A stretch of DNA of 64,000 nt from Gorillibacterium timonense (GCF_001457415.1 NZ_LN881723.1:248001-312000); one strand, 5' to 3'. Positions 1-10,000 are shown, counted from the first letter of the stretch. The notes: generated by a model from the letters alone, not told the origin. Numbers and translations are program-made.

Positions 1-1162
1 TTTCTTCTCCGTTCAGGTCGATCCCGGTTTTTTTGCCGAATCCAAAACGCGAGATGTAATCGAACAGCTTCTCTTTGCCGAGACGTTGTCCCATCAACAC
101 AAAGCCCGGGTTGCAGGAGTTCTCCACCACCTCAAGCATCGTCTCGCTGCCATGGCCTCCTCGCTTCCAGCAATGGAGCGTAGCCCCCGCGACCTTCACG
201 CTGCCGGAATCGAAGAACGGCTCGTTGAACGTGATCTTCTTCTCCTGAAGCGCGGCGGCGAGGGTGATGATCTTGAAGGTGGAACCGGGCTCGTAGGTCA
301 TCCAGATCGGCAGGTTGCGGTTATAGACTTCCGCGGGATATTCGCCGAATTTCTCGGGCTCATAGCCGGGGCGATTGCCCATGGCGAGGATTTCCCCCGT
401 GTTCGGGTCCATCATGATCGCCCATGCCTGCTGCGCCTGCGTCTGGGTCATCGTATTGTCGAGCTCCCGCTCTAAGACGGATTGAAGATAGTAATCGATC
501 GTCAATTGGAGATTGAGTCCGTCCTTCGGCTCGTTGAATTCTTCCGATGAGCCGGGCATCCGTTTCCCCGAGGCGTCCGACAGAAACGAAACGCTTCCCT
601 TCACTCCCGTCAATTCCTTGTCGTATTTGGCCTCGACCCCCGTCAGCCCCTGGTTGTAGCCGCCAGTGAAGCCAAGAATATGGGAAGCGAGCTGCCCATA
701 GGGGTAAAATCGCTTGTTATCCTCCGCTACGACAATACCGGGCAGATTGAGCGCCCGGACCTGCTTGGCTTTTTCCTCGGTCAGCTTGCGCCCGCCGGGT
801 TTGATGTCGACCAGCATCTTGTTCACGCTGATCTGCTTGTAGATGCTCTCTTCGGGCATCTCGAGAATCGGGGCAAGCTTCTGAGCGGCCGCCCGCTTGT
901 CCTCCACTTGTGCGGTAACCGCGAAGATGGAAGGCGAGCTGATGTTATAGGTCAATCGAACGCCGTTTCGATCCCAAATTTCTCCGCGCTTGTCGGCATG
1001 CTTGATTTCCCGCCGCCAGGAATCCTCCGCCTTCTCCGTCAGTTCGGGGCCAAGCCACAGCTGGACATAAGCCAGCCGAAAGATCAGCGCCGCGAAGACA
1101 AAAGCTCCGCCCAGCAAGGCGAACCAGAGCCGGCGGCGCATGGTCACGGATGACAGCTTCAT
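1..1162 (-). CDS. spoVD: Stage V sporulation protein D (class B penicillin-binding protein), N-terminal part
   Basis: This is a transpeptidase that cross-links peptidoglycan, in Bacillus the spore cortex, acting at the membrane of the developing spore. About 387 codons are visible and the gene runs off the left edge, so the SxN and KTG motifs and any PASTA domain are outside. An N-terminal membrane anchor follows a short basic head; the PBP dimerisation domain comes next, and the nucleophile lies in PGSTFK with Ser at about residue 294. The ATG at 1162 sits 7 nt after GGAGGG. It lies downstream of pbpB, the order found in Bacillus (pbpB-spoVD). It could be a second PbpB paralogue, but position and sequence favour SpoVD. 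Confidence 0.9.
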   Translation of the reverse strand, partial: MKLSSVTMRRRLWFALLGGAFVFAALIFRLAYVQLWLGPELTEKAEDSWRREIKHADKRGEIWDRNGVRLTYNISSPSIFAVTAQVEDKRAAAQKLAPILEMPEESIYKQISVNKMLVDIKPGGRKLTEEKAKQVRALNLPGIVVAEDNKRFYPYGQLASHILGFTGGYNQGLTGVEAKYDKELTGVKGSVSFLSDASGKRMPGSSEEFNEPKDGLNLQLTIDYYLQSVLERELDNTMTQTQAQQAWAIMMDPNTGEILAMGNRPGYEPEKFGEYPAEVYNRNLPIWMTYEPGSTFKIITLAAALQEKKITFNEPFFDSGSVKVAGATLHCWKRGGHGSETMLEVVENSCNPGFVLMGQRLGKEKLFDYISRFGFGKKTGIDLNGEE

Positions 1163-1352
1163 GGCAGTTCCCTCCGAATTCGTCAAGTATGGTTCCTCAC
1201 ATGACTATTCGGGACAACCGCCGGATAGAACAAGCCTGTCGACCCGTCGGCATTCATGGACAGCACATGCCCATGATGGGAAGCGACCTAAAGTCGGCAG
1301 CGAAATGATGAGAGATGGCGTCCAGTGTCCGAGCCGCTCAGCTCGAATCCGC

Positions 1353-3671
1353 TTAACCGGAGCCCGGAACCGATCCGGTATTCGATTCACCTGCCGGTGT
1401 TTCGTTCGCTCCATTCGGGGTAGGCGACGTCTCGCCTCCAGACGGCGAAGCTGAAGCCGCAGAGCTGCTGTCCGGCTCGCTGAACGGCTTAAGGGTGAGT
1501 TCGAGGACTTTTTTCGCTCCTTGGCCGGTAACCTTTTGCACCACGACGAAGCCTTCGCCTTGCACCTTGTATTCGATTTGCAGGAGGGTGGCGATCTCGA
1601 CCGCATCGCGGAGCGACATCCCCGTCAGATCCGGCACATTCGCATTTCCAACGGCACCGGCGACCAAGACGACTCCTCGGCCAAGCGATACCTCCGTTCC
1701 CGGAGCGGGAAGCTGCTTCGTGACCTTGTCTCCCGAACCGAGCACATCGGGATGAAGCCCGGCTTGCGTCAGCTTCGCCTTCGCTTCCTTCACCGTGAGT
1801 CCGGTCAGCACCGGAACCGAAGCCGTCGCCTGTGCCTGAGTGGTCTTCGTCTTGCTGTCCGCCGATTGAATGCCGAGGTAAGCCAGCGTTTCAGTCATGA
1901 CATTCTTGAAGACAGGCAGGGTGACCAGCCCCCCTTCATGATAGGTCGGGATCTGCGGCCGGTCTGCAATGACGCCGATCAGGATTTGCGGATCTTCCAG
2001 AGGAGCATAGCCATAGAAGGATACTACGTATTGGTTGTCGGCATAAGTCTTTTGCCCTTCGGGAACGATGTTCGCTGTCCCCGTCTTGCCCGCGATCCGG
2101 TATCCGCTGATCGCGGCGCTAAGCCCGGTTGCATGCTCGTCCGTCATGACATGCTCGAGTGCGAGCGATGTCTGCCTAGCCACCTCCGCGCTGACAACCT
2201 GCCGCACCACCTCCGGCTTGCTGCTTTGGACCGCTTTACCTGTCTTCGGATCCGTGATCTTCTTGATGATATACGGCTTCATCAGCTTGCCGTCGTTTGC
2301 AATGGCGGCAAAGGCCGCCGCTTGCTGCAGTGCGGTCACCGACACCGATTGGCCGAACGTAGCCCGCGCATAGTCAGACTCATAGCGGAAGTTGGTGTTA
2401 CCCGCCGCTTCTCCGGACAGGTCGATGCCCGTCCGCTGACCGAAGCCAAATTTATCTACATAGGATTTAAATTTTTCCTTGCCTAGTTCTTCATATCCCA
2501 GCTTGGAAAAAAGAACGTTACTGGAACGGACCAAGCCTTCCATAAAGGAGATCGGCCCCCAGCCGATCCAATTGTGGTCACGGATCTCCTTCATTCCTTT
2601 AAATTTGACGACACCCGACTCGAATATGGCTTGCGGCTTCCACAAGCCCTGCTCGATCGCTCCGGCCAATGTCACGATCTTAAATGTGGAGCCCGGTTCA
2701 ATCTGGTCGGCAATGGCTCGGTTCCGGTATGAGGCTTGATCATACTGCCAATACTCGTTCGGATCAAAGTCCGGTGTACTTGCCATGCCGAGAATTTCCA
2801 TCGTCTTCGGATTCACGGCTATCGCCGTCATGCTCTTCGGATTGAACTCCGCTTGTGCGCGTCGCAGCTCTTTCTCCAAATAATATTGGATGTTCTGGTC
2901 GATCGTCAGCTGCACGTTATTCCCATCGACAGGAGCCGTGAGGCTTGCCTTGGATCCAGGAATCTCAATTCCTTTCAGGTCCTTCTCCTTCACGAGCTTG
3001 CCCGGCGTTCCGGTCAGTTGATCATCCAGGCTTTTCTCAAGCCCCATGACCGCCTTTCCCTCATCTTTGCTGACATAGCCAAGGATTTGCGAGGCCAAGC
3101 GGTCGAACGGATAATAGCGCTTTTCGGTTTCTTTCAGATAGACGCCCACCGAATTGTAATAGAGCTTTCCCTGTGCCTTTAATTGCGCCTGCAGCTTGGT
3201 GATGAACTCCTCCACTGTGCGCTTCTTTTCGGCGTTCAGCTGCCAGCCTTCCTTCTTGACCTCCACCTCGATCGCGTATTGGTCTTCTTTGGGAGCTGGC
3301 CGCTTCTTCGTGGCGAGCTGGTACAAGCGATCCTCCAGTTCCGCTACATAAGTGGCATCGTCCTTCTGCTTGAGAACCTGGGCCAAGCCCTCGGCAACGT
3401 CCTTGGCGATTCCGCGATCGTGGATGATCTGCGGGTTAAGGGCCACGGTGTAGGCGGGAGCTTCCTCGGCCAGCGTCCGCCCGTTGCGGTCGGTGATCGA
3501 TCCACGGACTGGCTTGAGAATTTCTTCCGACGTCCACATCTCCTCCGCCTTCTCTCGGAGTCCGGCGGCTTCGACGACTTGAATCCAGTAGATTCGACCG
3601 ACCACGATGAAAAACAGCAGGAAAAAAAAGACTCCGATCAACAAGGACCGGATTTTTAAGGTTTTATCCAT
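1353..3671 (-). CDS. pbpB: Penicillin-binding protein 2B, septal transpeptidase with two PASTA domains
   Basis: This is the essential FtsI-type transpeptidase of the divisome. The 772 residues show a cytoplasmic head, one membrane anchor (about 9-30), a PBP dimerisation domain, and the transpeptidase with all three motifs: STFK (Ser328), SSN (383-385) and KTGT (529-532). Two PASTA repeats (about 617-672 and 677-735) and a Ser/Pro/Gly-rich tail end the protein. It is read directly after ftsL (26-nt gap), and FtsL is a known divisome partner. A GGGGAG site about 11 nt upstream supports the ATG. The 190 nt between its stop and spoVD contain no gene that I can support. Confidence 0.95.
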   Translation of the reverse strand: MDKTLKIRSLLIGVFFFLLFFIVVGRIYWIQVVEAAGLREKAEEMWTSEEILKPVRGSITDRNGRTLAEEAPAYTVALNPQIIHDRGIAKDVAEGLAQVLKQKDDATYVAELEDRLYQLATKKRPAPKEDQYAIEVEVKKEGWQLNAEKKRTVEEFITKLQAQLKAQGKLYYNSVGVYLKETEKRYYPFDRLASQILGYVSKDEGKAVMGLEKSLDDQLTGTPGKLVKEKDLKGIEIPGSKASLTAPVDGNNVQLTIDQNIQYYLEKELRRAQAEFNPKSMTAIAVNPKTMEILGMASTPDFDPNEYWQYDQASYRNRAIADQIEPGSTFKIVTLAGAIEQGLWKPQAIFESGVVKFKGMKEIRDHNWIGWGPISFMEGLVRSSNVLFSKLGYEELGKEKFKSYVDKFGFGQRTGIDLSGEAAGNTNFRYESDYARATFGQSVSVTALQQAAAFAAIANDGKLMKPYIIKKITDPKTGKAVQSSKPEVVRQVVSAEVARQTSLALEHVMTDEHATGLSAAISGYRIAGKTGTANIVPEGQKTYADNQYVVSFYGYAPLEDPQILIGVIADRPQIPTYHEGGLVTLPVFKNVMTETLAYLGIQSADSKTKTTQAQATASVPVLTGLTVKEAKAKLTQAGLHPDVLGSGDKVTKQLPAPGTEVSLGRGVVLVAGAVGNANVPDLTGMSLRDAVEIATLLQIEYKVQGEGFVVVQKVTGQGAKKVLELTLKPFSEPDSSSAASASPSGGETSPTPNGANETPAGESNTGSVPGSG

Positions 3672-3697
3672 TTGGTGTTATTCACTCTCCCCGCCGG

Positions 3698-4111
3698 CTA
3701 TCGGGATGCCGTCTCACGCGATTTTGAGTTGTCGTCTTGACTCGGCTTCTGATCTTCCTTGACAGGTTTAAAACCTCCGGCGACCGCTTCCGAAGAGAGC
3801 TTCTCCGGATTTTTGACCGTCCACAGCATGGCCTTCAATTCCGCATTCTTCTCGTCTTGTTCCTTCATCTCATTCTTCGTCTGATAGATATGATGATTGG
3901 CGTTATAGAGCTGCGAATTGAGCAGAACCAAGCCGCCAAGCATTCCCATAAGAGCGAAGCATGCTACAAGGTATACGAGCTTTTCCAGAGCAGACAGCTT
4001 GAGCGTTTTGCGGACCGGAGCCGGATTCGGGCGATTGCGGGTCTTCTTCGTCTCATGCTGCCGTTCCGCTTCTCTTACCGCCAGGTTGCCATACGTATAC
4101 GCCAAGATCAT
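3698..4111 (-). CDS. ftsL: Cell division protein FtsL
   Basis: This small bitopic divisome protein pairs with DivIC and helps recruit the septal PBP. The 137 residues show a basic cytoplasmic segment, one transmembrane helix (about 46-67), then an extracytoplasmic coiled coil (about 70-100) and a Lys/Asp/Ser-rich tail. Identification rests on this layout and on its place between rsmH and pbpB, since FtsL diverges fast. The ATG follows the rsmH stop with no gap, and the ribosome site GAAGGAG lies inside the end of rsmH, so translation is probably coupled. A TTG two codons later has better spacing (9 nt) and could be the true start. Confidence 0.88.
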   Translation of the reverse strand: MILAYTYGNLAVREAERQHETKKTRNRPNPAPVRKTLKLSALEKLVYLVACFALMGMLGGLVLLNSQLYNANHHIYQTKNEMKEQDEKNAELKAMLWTVKNPEKLSSEAVAGGFKPVKEDQKPSQDDNSKSRETASR

Positions 4112-5083
4112 CTACTCCTTCTCTTCGTTTAATTTCTCCGCGACCCTCAGCTTAGCCGATCGCGCGCGCGGGTTGTGCTCCAGCTCTTCGCTAGTTGCTT
4201 CCAGCGGCTTGCGGTTCACGAGCCGCAATTTCGCTTTTTTTCCGCAGATACAGACAGGAAAATCCGGGGGACATGTACAAGTTCCGAGCATTTTCGCGAA
4301 TGTCTGCTTGCAAATCCGGTCCTCCAGAGAATGGAAGGTGATGACGGACAGCCTTCCTCCAGGAGCGAGACATTCTACGGCCTGCTCAAGTGAATCCTCA
4401 AACGCCTTCAATTCGTCGTTAACCGCGATGCGCAGCGCTTGAAAGCTGCGTTTGGCTGGGTGGGGCCCGGTTCTCCGTGCTGCCGCCGGAATGGCTTCCT
4501 TGATGATCTCAGCCAACTGCACCGTAGACCGAATCGGCGAAACCGCACGCTCGCGTAAGATAGCGGAAGCAATTCTCCGGGAAAACTTCTCTTCCCCGTA
4601 TTCAAAAAGGATTTTGGCGAGCTCGTTCTCCGCCCACGTATTCACGATGTCCTCAGCCGTTAAGGGAGAGCTTCGGTCCATCCGCATATCCAGCTCCGCG
4701 TCTTGGTTATAGCTGAATCCACGCTCGGCTTCATCCAATTGGGGAGAGGACACGCCTAGATCGTAGAGAATGCCGTCCACCTGCGGAACGCCTTCTCGCT
4801 CAGGAACCGGAAGCTTGGCCAATTGCTCGCGTATGTATCGAAAATTGCTTTTCACCAACATAACCCGATCCATGTAGGGAGCCAGTCTTTCTCTTGCGTG
4901 AGCAAGCGCCGTTTCATCCTGATCGAAAGCGATCAGCCTGCCGTCCGGTCCGAGCTCGGCGGCGATCCGTTCGCTGTGCCCGGCTCCGCCAAGCGTGCAG
5001 TCAACGTAAAACCCATTGGGACGGATGTGAAGTCCCTTCACCGCTTCTTCTTTCATGACGGTTACATGATGAAACATCTGCAT
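4112..5083 (-). CDS. rsmH: 16S rRNA (cytosine1402-N4)-methyltransferase RsmH (MraW)
   Basis: The enzyme methylates N4 of C1402 in the decoding region of 16S rRNA using SAM. Its start, [11 protein letters not shown], is typical, followed by the SAM-binding stretch around [13 protein letters not shown], a helical insert, and the C-terminal [10 protein letters not shown] motif. The length of 323 residues is usual for the family. AGGAGG lies 4 nt before the first ATG (5083) and 10 nt before the second (5077); the family start fits 5077 equally well. It is the second gene of the mraZ operon, 18 nt from mraZ, and abuts ftsL. Confidence 0.96.
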   Translation of the reverse strand: MQMFHHVTVMKEEAVKGLHIRPNGFYVDCTLGGAGHSERIAAELGPDGRLIAFDQDETALAHARERLAPYMDRVMLVKSNFRYIREQLAKLPVPEREGVPQVDGILYDLGVSSPQLDEAERGFSYNQDAELDMRMDRSSPLTAEDIVNTWAENELAKILFEYGEEKFSRRIASAILRERAVSPIRSTVQLAEIIKEAIPAAARRTGPHPAKRSFQALRIAVNDELKAFEDSLEQAVECLAPGGRLSVITFHSLEDRICKQTFAKMLGTCTCPPDFPVCICGKKAKLRLVNRKPLEATSEELEHNPRARSAKLRVAEKLNEEKE

Positions 5084-5101
5084 GAATCCTCCTGACTGCC
5101 T

Positions 5102-5539
5102 TTAAAGATCGAAATTAAAATCCACCAGCTTCTCGGCGATCTCGTTGAAGGATTCCTCGGATTTATGCGAGTACTCCTCCCACACGCCTTTGCTCCAGAT
5201 TTCCACCCGATTGGAGACGCCGATCACGACACATTCCTTGTCCAGCTTGGCGTGCTCCGTTAAGTTCTTCGGTAAATTTACCCTTCCCTGTTTGTCGAGC
5301 TCGCATTCAGTCGCCCCGGAAAAGAAAAAGCGGGTAAACGCCCGAGCATCCGACTTCATCAGGGAGAGAGCCTTCAGCTTCTGTTCGAGGATTGCCCATT
5401 CGGACATTGGATAGACGAACAGACACTGATCCAATCCGCGGGTAATGACAAAGGTGGTTCCAAGCTCATCCCGGAACCGAGACGGAATGGTGAGGCGGCC
5501 TTTTTCATCAATGCTATGTTGGTGTTCCCCCATGAACAT
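5102..5539 (-). CDS. mraZ: Transcriptional regulator MraZ
   Basis: MraZ is a DNA-binding protein that represses its own division/cell-wall operon and assembles into ring-shaped oligomers. The 145 residues hold two SpoVT/AbrB-like halves, the first beginning [16 protein letters not shown] and the second around [15 protein letters not shown] place the start at 5539 rather than at an upstream in-frame codon because it gives the family start and length and has AGGGGTG about 9 nt upstream. The promoter and three phased operator repeats lie just upstream, which makes autoregulation likely. Confidence 0.95.
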   Translation of the reverse strand: MFMGEHQHSIDEKGRLTIPSRFRDELGTTFVITRGLDQCLFVYPMSEWAILEQKLKALSLMKSDARAFTRFFFSGATECELDKQGRVNLPKNLTEHAKLDKECVVIGVSNRVEIWSKGVWEEYSHKSEESFNEIAEKLVDFNFDL

Positions 5540-5554
5540 TGATTTAGGCACCCC

Positions 5555-5584
5555 TTTCCTCCACTTTGCCCCACTTTTCTCCAC
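5555..5584 (-). promoter_or_regulatory. MraZ operator: three 10-bp direct repeats
   Basis: Read on the minus strand, the repeats GTGGAGAAAA, GTGGGGCAAA and GTGGAGGAAA follow one another with an exact 10-bp period; a degenerate fourth unit (GGGGTGCCTA) contributes the mraZ ribosome site. MraZ proteins are known to bind tandem GTGG/TGGG-type repeats upstream of their own gene. The repeats begin right after the -10 box, so a bound oligomer would cover the transcription start. Confidence 0.85.
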
Positions 5585-5586
5585 GC

Positions 5587-5615
5587 ATTATAATATTTAT
5601 TCTTACTGAATGCAA
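5587..5615 (-). promoter_or_regulatory. Sigma-A promoter of the mraZ operon
   Basis: TTGCAT (5615-5610), a 17-nt spacer and TATAAT (5592-5587) on the minus strand form a near-consensus vegetative promoter. The -35 box overlaps the T tract of the ahcY terminator. Confidence 0.85.
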
Positions 5616-5645
5616 AAAATCCTGCCTCTACGGCAGGATTTTTTT
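5614..5645 (-). terminator. Intrinsic terminator between ahcY and mraZ
   Basis: The 8-bp stem ATCCTGCC/GGCAGGAT with a 5-nt loop is flanked by A and T runs, so it can work in both directions. On the minus strand it ends transcription coming from ahcY. Confidence 0.85.
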
Positions 5646-5708
5646 AATAAATTTCATATTTGAGCTGCACGGTTAACCAAATCCATTCGATTCTCGAACG
5701 AGATCCAT

Positions 5709-6965
5709 TTACTGCCAGCTTTGCAGGTATGCTTTTTGCTCTTCGCTCAAGGTATCGACGCTGGTTCCGAGCGACTCCAGCTTGAAGCGGGCCACCTGCT
5801 CATCCAGCTCATAGGGCACCGTCAGAACACGGTTTCCGATCGCCTTGTATTGTTCATTCACATATTTCAAAGACATGGCTTGCAGTGCAAAGGTCATATC
5901 CATAATTTCGGCTGGGTGTCCGTCTCCCGCTCCGAGATTGACGAGACGTCCCTCCGCCAGCAAATACAGCTTGCGGCCGTCCTTCAGCTTGTACTCCTCA
6001 ATATTGTTGCGAACCGTTCGTTTCGAGACGGATTGTGCCAACAGCTCCGGCTTGTTGACCTCAACATCAAAGTGACCGGCGTTGGCAAGCAGCGCTCCAT
6101 CTTTCATCACTTCATAATGCTCGCCGCGGATGACCGACTTGTTGCCGGTTACCGTAACGAACAGGTCACCCCGCTTGGCTGCTTCCGCCATCGGCATGAT
6201 GGCAAAGCCGTCCATGTAGGCTTCCACGCCTTTGATCGCATCCACTTCGGTCACAATGACGTTTGCTCCGAGCCCCTTGGCTCGCATCGCAACGCCTTTA
6301 CCGCACCAACCATAGCCAACGACAACCACGGTTTTGCCTGCTACGACAAGGTTTGTTGTCCGATTGATGCTGTCAAAGACGGATTGACCGGTTCCGTACC
6401 GGTTGTCAAACAAGTATTTGCAATAAGCGTCGTTGACGGCGATCATCGGGATCTTCAAGGAACCTTCCTTTTCCAGTGCCTTCAGTCGGATAATCCCGGT
6501 GGTCGTCTCCTCGGCTCCGCCGCGAATGGTCTTAAGCAGATCGGGGCGTTCCGTGTGCAGCAAAGTGACCAGTTCGCATCCGTCGTCGATGATAAGATCC
6601 GGCTCCGTTTCCAGCGCCTTGATCAGAAACGACTTATACTCTTCGGGGCTTGGCTTATATTTGGCGTAAACGGTGATTCCGTCCTCGACAAGCGCTGCGC
6701 AAACATCATCCTGGGTCGAAAGCGGATTGCTGCCCGTAATCGTCACTTCCGCTCCTCCAGCTTGAATGACTTTGGCGAGATAAGCGGTCTTTGCTTCCAG
6801 ATGTAGCGAGATGGAGACCTTCAGCCCTTTAAACGGCTGTTCTTTCACAAACTGCTCCTTGATCCGGTTCAGCACCGGCATGTGAGCGTCCACCCAATCG
6901 ATCTTCAGATGACCTTCCGCCGCGAGGGCGGGATTTGCGATAATGCTTCTTTCTTTGGTAGTCAA
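5709..6965 (-). CDS. ahcY: Adenosylhomocysteinase (SAH hydrolase)
   Basis: This NAD-dependent enzyme splits S-adenosylhomocysteine into adenosine and homocysteine, completing the methyl cycle. The 418 residues match the compact class of the family: HLEAKT (55-60), GAEETTTG (150-157), the Rossmann loop GYGWCGKG (217-224) and the AGHFDVE motif are all present. The start is TTG with AAGGAGG 8 nt upstream. It lies 16 nt after bshC and is probably cotranscribed with it; a terminator separates it from mraZ. In Bacillus subtilis SAH is instead recycled through MtnN and LuxS, and this position is occupied by no such gene, so ahcY is an addition to a conserved neighbourhood. Confidence 0.95.
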   Translation of the reverse strand: MTTKERSIIANPALAAEGHLKIDWVDAHMPVLNRIKEQFVKEQPFKGLKVSISLHLEAKTAYLAKVIQAGGAEVTITGSNPLSTQDDVCAALVEDGITVYAKYKPSPEEYKSFLIKALETEPDLIIDDGCELVTLLHTERPDLLKTIRGGAEETTTGIIRLKALEKEGSLKIPMIAVNDAYCKYLFDNRYGTGQSVFDSINRTTNLVVAGKTVVVVGYGWCGKGVAMRAKGLGANVIVTEVDAIKGVEAYMDGFAIMPMAEAAKRGDLFVTVTGNKSVIRGEHYEVMKDGALLANAGHFDVEVNKPELLAQSVSKRTVRNNIEEYKLKDGRKLYLLAEGRLVNLGAGDGHPAEIMDMTFALQAMSLKYVNEQYKAIGNRVLTVPYELDEQVARFKLESLGTSVDTLSEEQKAYLQSWQ

Positions 6966-6981
6966 AGCTTTCGCCTCCTTC

Positions 6982-8613
6982 TTAAAAGTAAACGGCCCGA
7001 TGTTCTCCCCATTCCTCCGTGACGTTGTCCGTCAGCTCCCAGAGCCAGCTATTGCCGTATTTGACGAGATAGGCGAGCAGGTTGTAGACCCTCTCTTGCG
7101 GCTTCCCGCCGGGATAAAGAGACATCCCAATGCGGTCCCATTGCCGGATCGAAGCATCGAATTGCGAGCGGTAGGCTTCCGTCGATCGGGCTTCCAGAAA
7201 CTCAACCTGTTCCATGATTTTCATCAGATTTACGCTGGCCAGCTTCGCCATCCCCGGATTGATGCTCGACACGAGCTCAACCACCGGTCGATAGTCTTCA
7301 CGCAGGCGTTCCTTGGCTAGCGCGAATGTCTCCTCGATTCCGAGGTTATCCTGCTCCTTCAGCCAAGCCTGCTTTCTCTCCTCCAAACGCTGGAAGACAT
7401 CCGCCAGCGACAAATCGTATAAGCGCATGTGCTTGGCAACCGTTCCCTCAATCAGGGTAAAGCTTTTGCGTGGGATGAGGATCGGCATGTCCAACCCGAA
7501 CGCTTCGAAAGCGGACCGTGTCAGTCCCCAATAAGCCAATTCTCCGGGACCAAGCACCGATCCGAGCACCGGTAAAAGGTAATCCTGCATCAACGGACGG
7601 GTCAGGACATTGTTGCTGAAGTCCTGCGGAGAGTTCTCCAAACGGGTGAGCAGCTCCTCCAGCGTGAAGGAGCGTTCTCCTCTGCGGTCGGTAAACCGTC
7701 CATCCTTGCGATAGAGGAGAATACGGTCCCCTGTCTCCTCATCGAAAAGGAACAGATTAGCTCCGTCCGGATTCACATCCGCCTGCGGAGCATAGCCAAG
7801 CCGTTCCACCGCTTGCCGACCGGTAAGTAGAGCATCCGTCAATTCTGGCTGGCGAGTGAGCAGCTCCCGGAAAAAATCCCGTTCGCAAGCTCGAAGAGCG
7901 GGATCGTCCGAATCGAGCAGCACCAACCCTTGTTCACCAAATTGCCAAGCCAGCATGCGAGCAAAAAATTCGGTGAGCGTCGGCGATTCGGCGGCGATTT
8001 TCTTCAGCTTTTCCATGAGGGCCGTCTTGAATTCCGTATCCAATAAAGAGGCTTCCAAATCCAGAAGCACCGGCTCCCAATCCGGAATCACCGTGCGGCT
8101 CACGGAAGTCCGATTCTTACCAGGCTGAGGTAAAACGATCTTCTCCGTCTCCAAGCGAGGATTCAGATAAGCAATATGATTCACTTCATCAAAATCATGG
8201 TCTTCTCCCGCAATCCAGAAGACGGGAATAACCGGTCGGTTTAGCTTCGCTTCCGCAACGCGCGCAGCATGGAGAATAGTGACCGCTTTGTAGATGACGA
8301 GAAGCTCCCCCGAAAACAGCCCAGCCTGCTGACCTCCGGTCAAAACCAAAGCCCGAGGGTCCTGCAGCCTTTCGATTTGACGAATCGCTTCATTCGCATT
8401 GCCGATCTTCTTATTGAATGCGAGCAGCGCGTCCGCTACCTGCTTGCGGTCTGCAGCAGGAGCCGTTCGATCATCCCGCCTTGCCGCCCGGAGTTCCCAT
8501 GCGGCCGAATCCCAAGGATTATAAGCATATAAGTCCTTTACTCGTCCGTAATCCCGGCGGTATTCCTCCGCCAAGGCTTGCCCCGATGCGAGCGTGATCG
8601 TTTCCAATATCAA
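6982..8613 (-). CDS. bshC: Bacillithiol synthase BshC (cysteine-adding enzyme)
   Basis: BshC catalyses the last step of bacillithiol synthesis, joining cysteine to GlcN-malate. The reading frame is open from 8709, but the family start corresponds to the segment before [17 protein letters not shown]. No ribosome site precedes the ATGs at 8709 or 8685, while GGGGG lies 10 nt before a TTG at 8613, giving about 543 residues, the usual BshC length; TTG at 8622 is possible. The middle shows the family segment [18 protein letters not shown] and [13 protein letters not shown], and the C-terminal part is helical. It precedes mraZ in Bacillus as well (yllA-yllB), here with ahcY in between. Confidence 0.9.
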   Translation of the reverse strand: MILETITLASGQALAEEYRRDYGRVKDLYAYNPWDSAAWELRAARRDDRTAPAADRKQVADALLAFNKKIGNANEAIRQIERLQDPRALVLTGGQQAGLFSGELLVIYKAVTILHAARVAEAKLNRPVIPVFWIAGEDHDFDEVNHIAYLNPRLETEKIVLPQPGKNRTSVSRTVIPDWEPVLLDLEASLLDTEFKTALMEKLKKIAAESPTLTEFFARMLAWQFGEQGLVLLDSDDPALRACERDFFRELLTRQPELTDALLTGRQAVERLGYAPQADVNPDGANLFLFDEETGDRILLYRKDGRFTDRRGERSFTLEELLTRLENSPQDFSNNVLTRPLMQDYLLPVLGSVLGPGELAYWGLTRSAFEAFGLDMPILIPRKSFTLIEGTVAKHMRLYDLSLADVFQRLEERKQAWLKEQDNLGIEETFALAKERLREDYRPVVELVSSINPGMAKLASVNLMKIMEQVEFLEARSTEAYRSQFDASIRQWDRIGMSLYPGGKPQERVYNLLAYLVKYGNSWLWELTDNVTEEWGEHRAVYF

Positions 8614-8861
8614 AATGAACAAGCCCCCAATTCGAACCGGCGGCTCCTTCGCGGTCGCCGTCGGCAGTTCATTCTGATTGTACATGCGGTTCTGCAAAAA
8701 AACAACCAAATTGCCGTGGTGCCTTGACTCTCTTCGTCCTAGGGTATCTGGGCTTTTTTCACAACCCAGTTCTTATGGTACACTGATTAGATACGCCCAC
8801 AAGAGTTCATTTCACGCCCCATATGGTAACGAATGGCTACCGAAGCGAGGAGGCGATTTGC

Positions 8862-9815
8862 ATGCAAATGGCACTGCATTTCGATAAATTGATCGAGCAG
8901 CAGTTCACACACAATGATCGAAAAAGCCTATTTTACCTGGAAAAAGACGGGAGTCCGCCGCTGTCGCCTACCCGTCAAATCATGAGCTTTGTGCAACAGC
9001 ACCGTTCCGACTTGGCCGAATGGATTCGTTCTGCCGTTACATCGGGGGAAATCAAAGACTTGCTCGGTAAACTGGCACGTTCTTGCATGACGAGCTTCTT
9101 TCAAGCGAACCAGTTTATTCAGCTTCCTCCAGAAAGCCAGAACGAATTGGAGCACTTGTATCGGCAATCCATGCAAGAAATGTACTCCAAGCTCCTGAGT
9201 TCATCGTCTGCGACGGAGCACCTGTTGACCGAATGCTTCCGCAATCACTATCAACGACTTCGATCCTTTTTGATTCGAAGCAACGGCTCCGATCTGTTCC
9301 GCTCCTACAGCCGCAGCCCGCTGATTCCGCAAATCATGAACGCAGAATATACAGCAGAGTTTCAATTGCGGGTGCTTGGATTGGGTGAACCGGATGCTCT
9401 AGCTACTCCCATCCTCGATATTGGCTGTGGAACGCAGGCTCATCTTGTTCAATCGCTGCGAAGGCGCAACATCGATGCCTACGGCCTTGAGCGCGGAATC
9501 AGCCGCTATCCGTTTATTTTGAATGGAGACTGGCTACTCACCGATTATGGAACTACCGCTTGGGGAACCGTCATTTCGCATATGGCGTTCAGCAATCATT
9601 TTCACCATCATCATCTGCGGAATAGCGGGCAGGCAACCGCCTATGCCCAAACCTATATGAACATCCTTTATTCCCTCAAAGAAGGAGGCTGCTTCGCTTA
9701 CGCACCAGGCTTGCCTTACTTTGAAAAGCTGATTGCTGACGATCCGCGCTTTCAAGTAATCACAACACAGGTGCTGGGCGAGCTCTCGGCCACAAGGGTG
9801 TACCGCATCCAATAA
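8862..9815 (+). CDS. Uncharacterised SAM-dependent methyltransferase-like protein
   Basis: I do not recognise a named family. The 317 residues divide into a helical N-terminal half (about 1-165) and a C-terminal half with a class I methyltransferase core: the nucleotide-binding motif PILDIGCGTQAHL is followed by an acidic residue at the end of the second strand (DAYGLER). A His-rich stretch (HFHHHHLR) lies in the later core. The start is the ATG at 8862, 8 nt after GAGGAGG; an upstream in-frame ATG at 8823 has no site. It is divergent from bshC and convergent with the opp operon. The substrate cannot be predicted. Confidence 0.75.
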   Translation: MQMALHFDKLIEQQFTHNDRKSLFYLEKDGSPPLSPTRQIMSFVQQHRSDLAEWIRSAVTSGEIKDLLGKLARSCMTSFFQANQFIQLPPESQNELEHLYRQSMQEMYSKLLSSSSATEHLLTECFRNHYQRLRSFLIRSNGSDLFRSYSRSPLIPQIMNAEYTAEFQLRVLGLGEPDALATPILDIGCGTQAHLVQSLRRRNIDAYGLERGISRYPFILNGDWLLTDYGTTAWGTVISHMAFSNHFHHHHLRNSGQATAYAQTYMNILYSLKEGGCFAYAPGLPYFEKLIADDPRFQVITTQVLGELSATRVYRIQ

Positions 9816-9893
9816 GAGATCGCTTGGCAGTCCCTCTCAAGGATCTTCTTTGTACTCTTGCCTTGCAGTCCACAGTCGCCGTGTCTTCTCGCA

Positions 9894-9944
9894 AAAAGAC
9901 GCACCTTCGGAATGATCCACTCGATCATTCCGAGGTGCGTCTTT
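9894..9944. terminator. Long hairpin after the methyltransferase-like gene
   Basis: AAAGACGCACC and TCGGAATGATC pair with GATCATTCCGA and GGTGCGTCTTT, giving a nearly perfect stem of over 20 bp with a short loop. The T tract is short (TCTTTACTGTT). It probably ends the plus-strand gene, but its length is unusual for a plain terminator. Confidence 0.6.
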
Positions 9945-9965
9945 ACTGTTAGGTTTTCCTTCTCG

Positions 9966-10000
9966 AAAAAAAACAAAAACCGCCCCGGCTGGGGCGGCTA
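9966..10000 (-). terminator. Intrinsic terminator of the opp operon
   Basis: On the minus strand AGCCGCCCC/GGGGCGGT with a 4-nt loop is followed by TTTTTGTTTTTTT. It stands 85 nt after the oppF stop. Confidence 0.9.

Noticed and set aside
1163..1352. Sigma-E promoter of spoVD
   Set aside because: An ATA and a CATACT occur, but with only 14 nt between them instead of about 16, so support is too weak.
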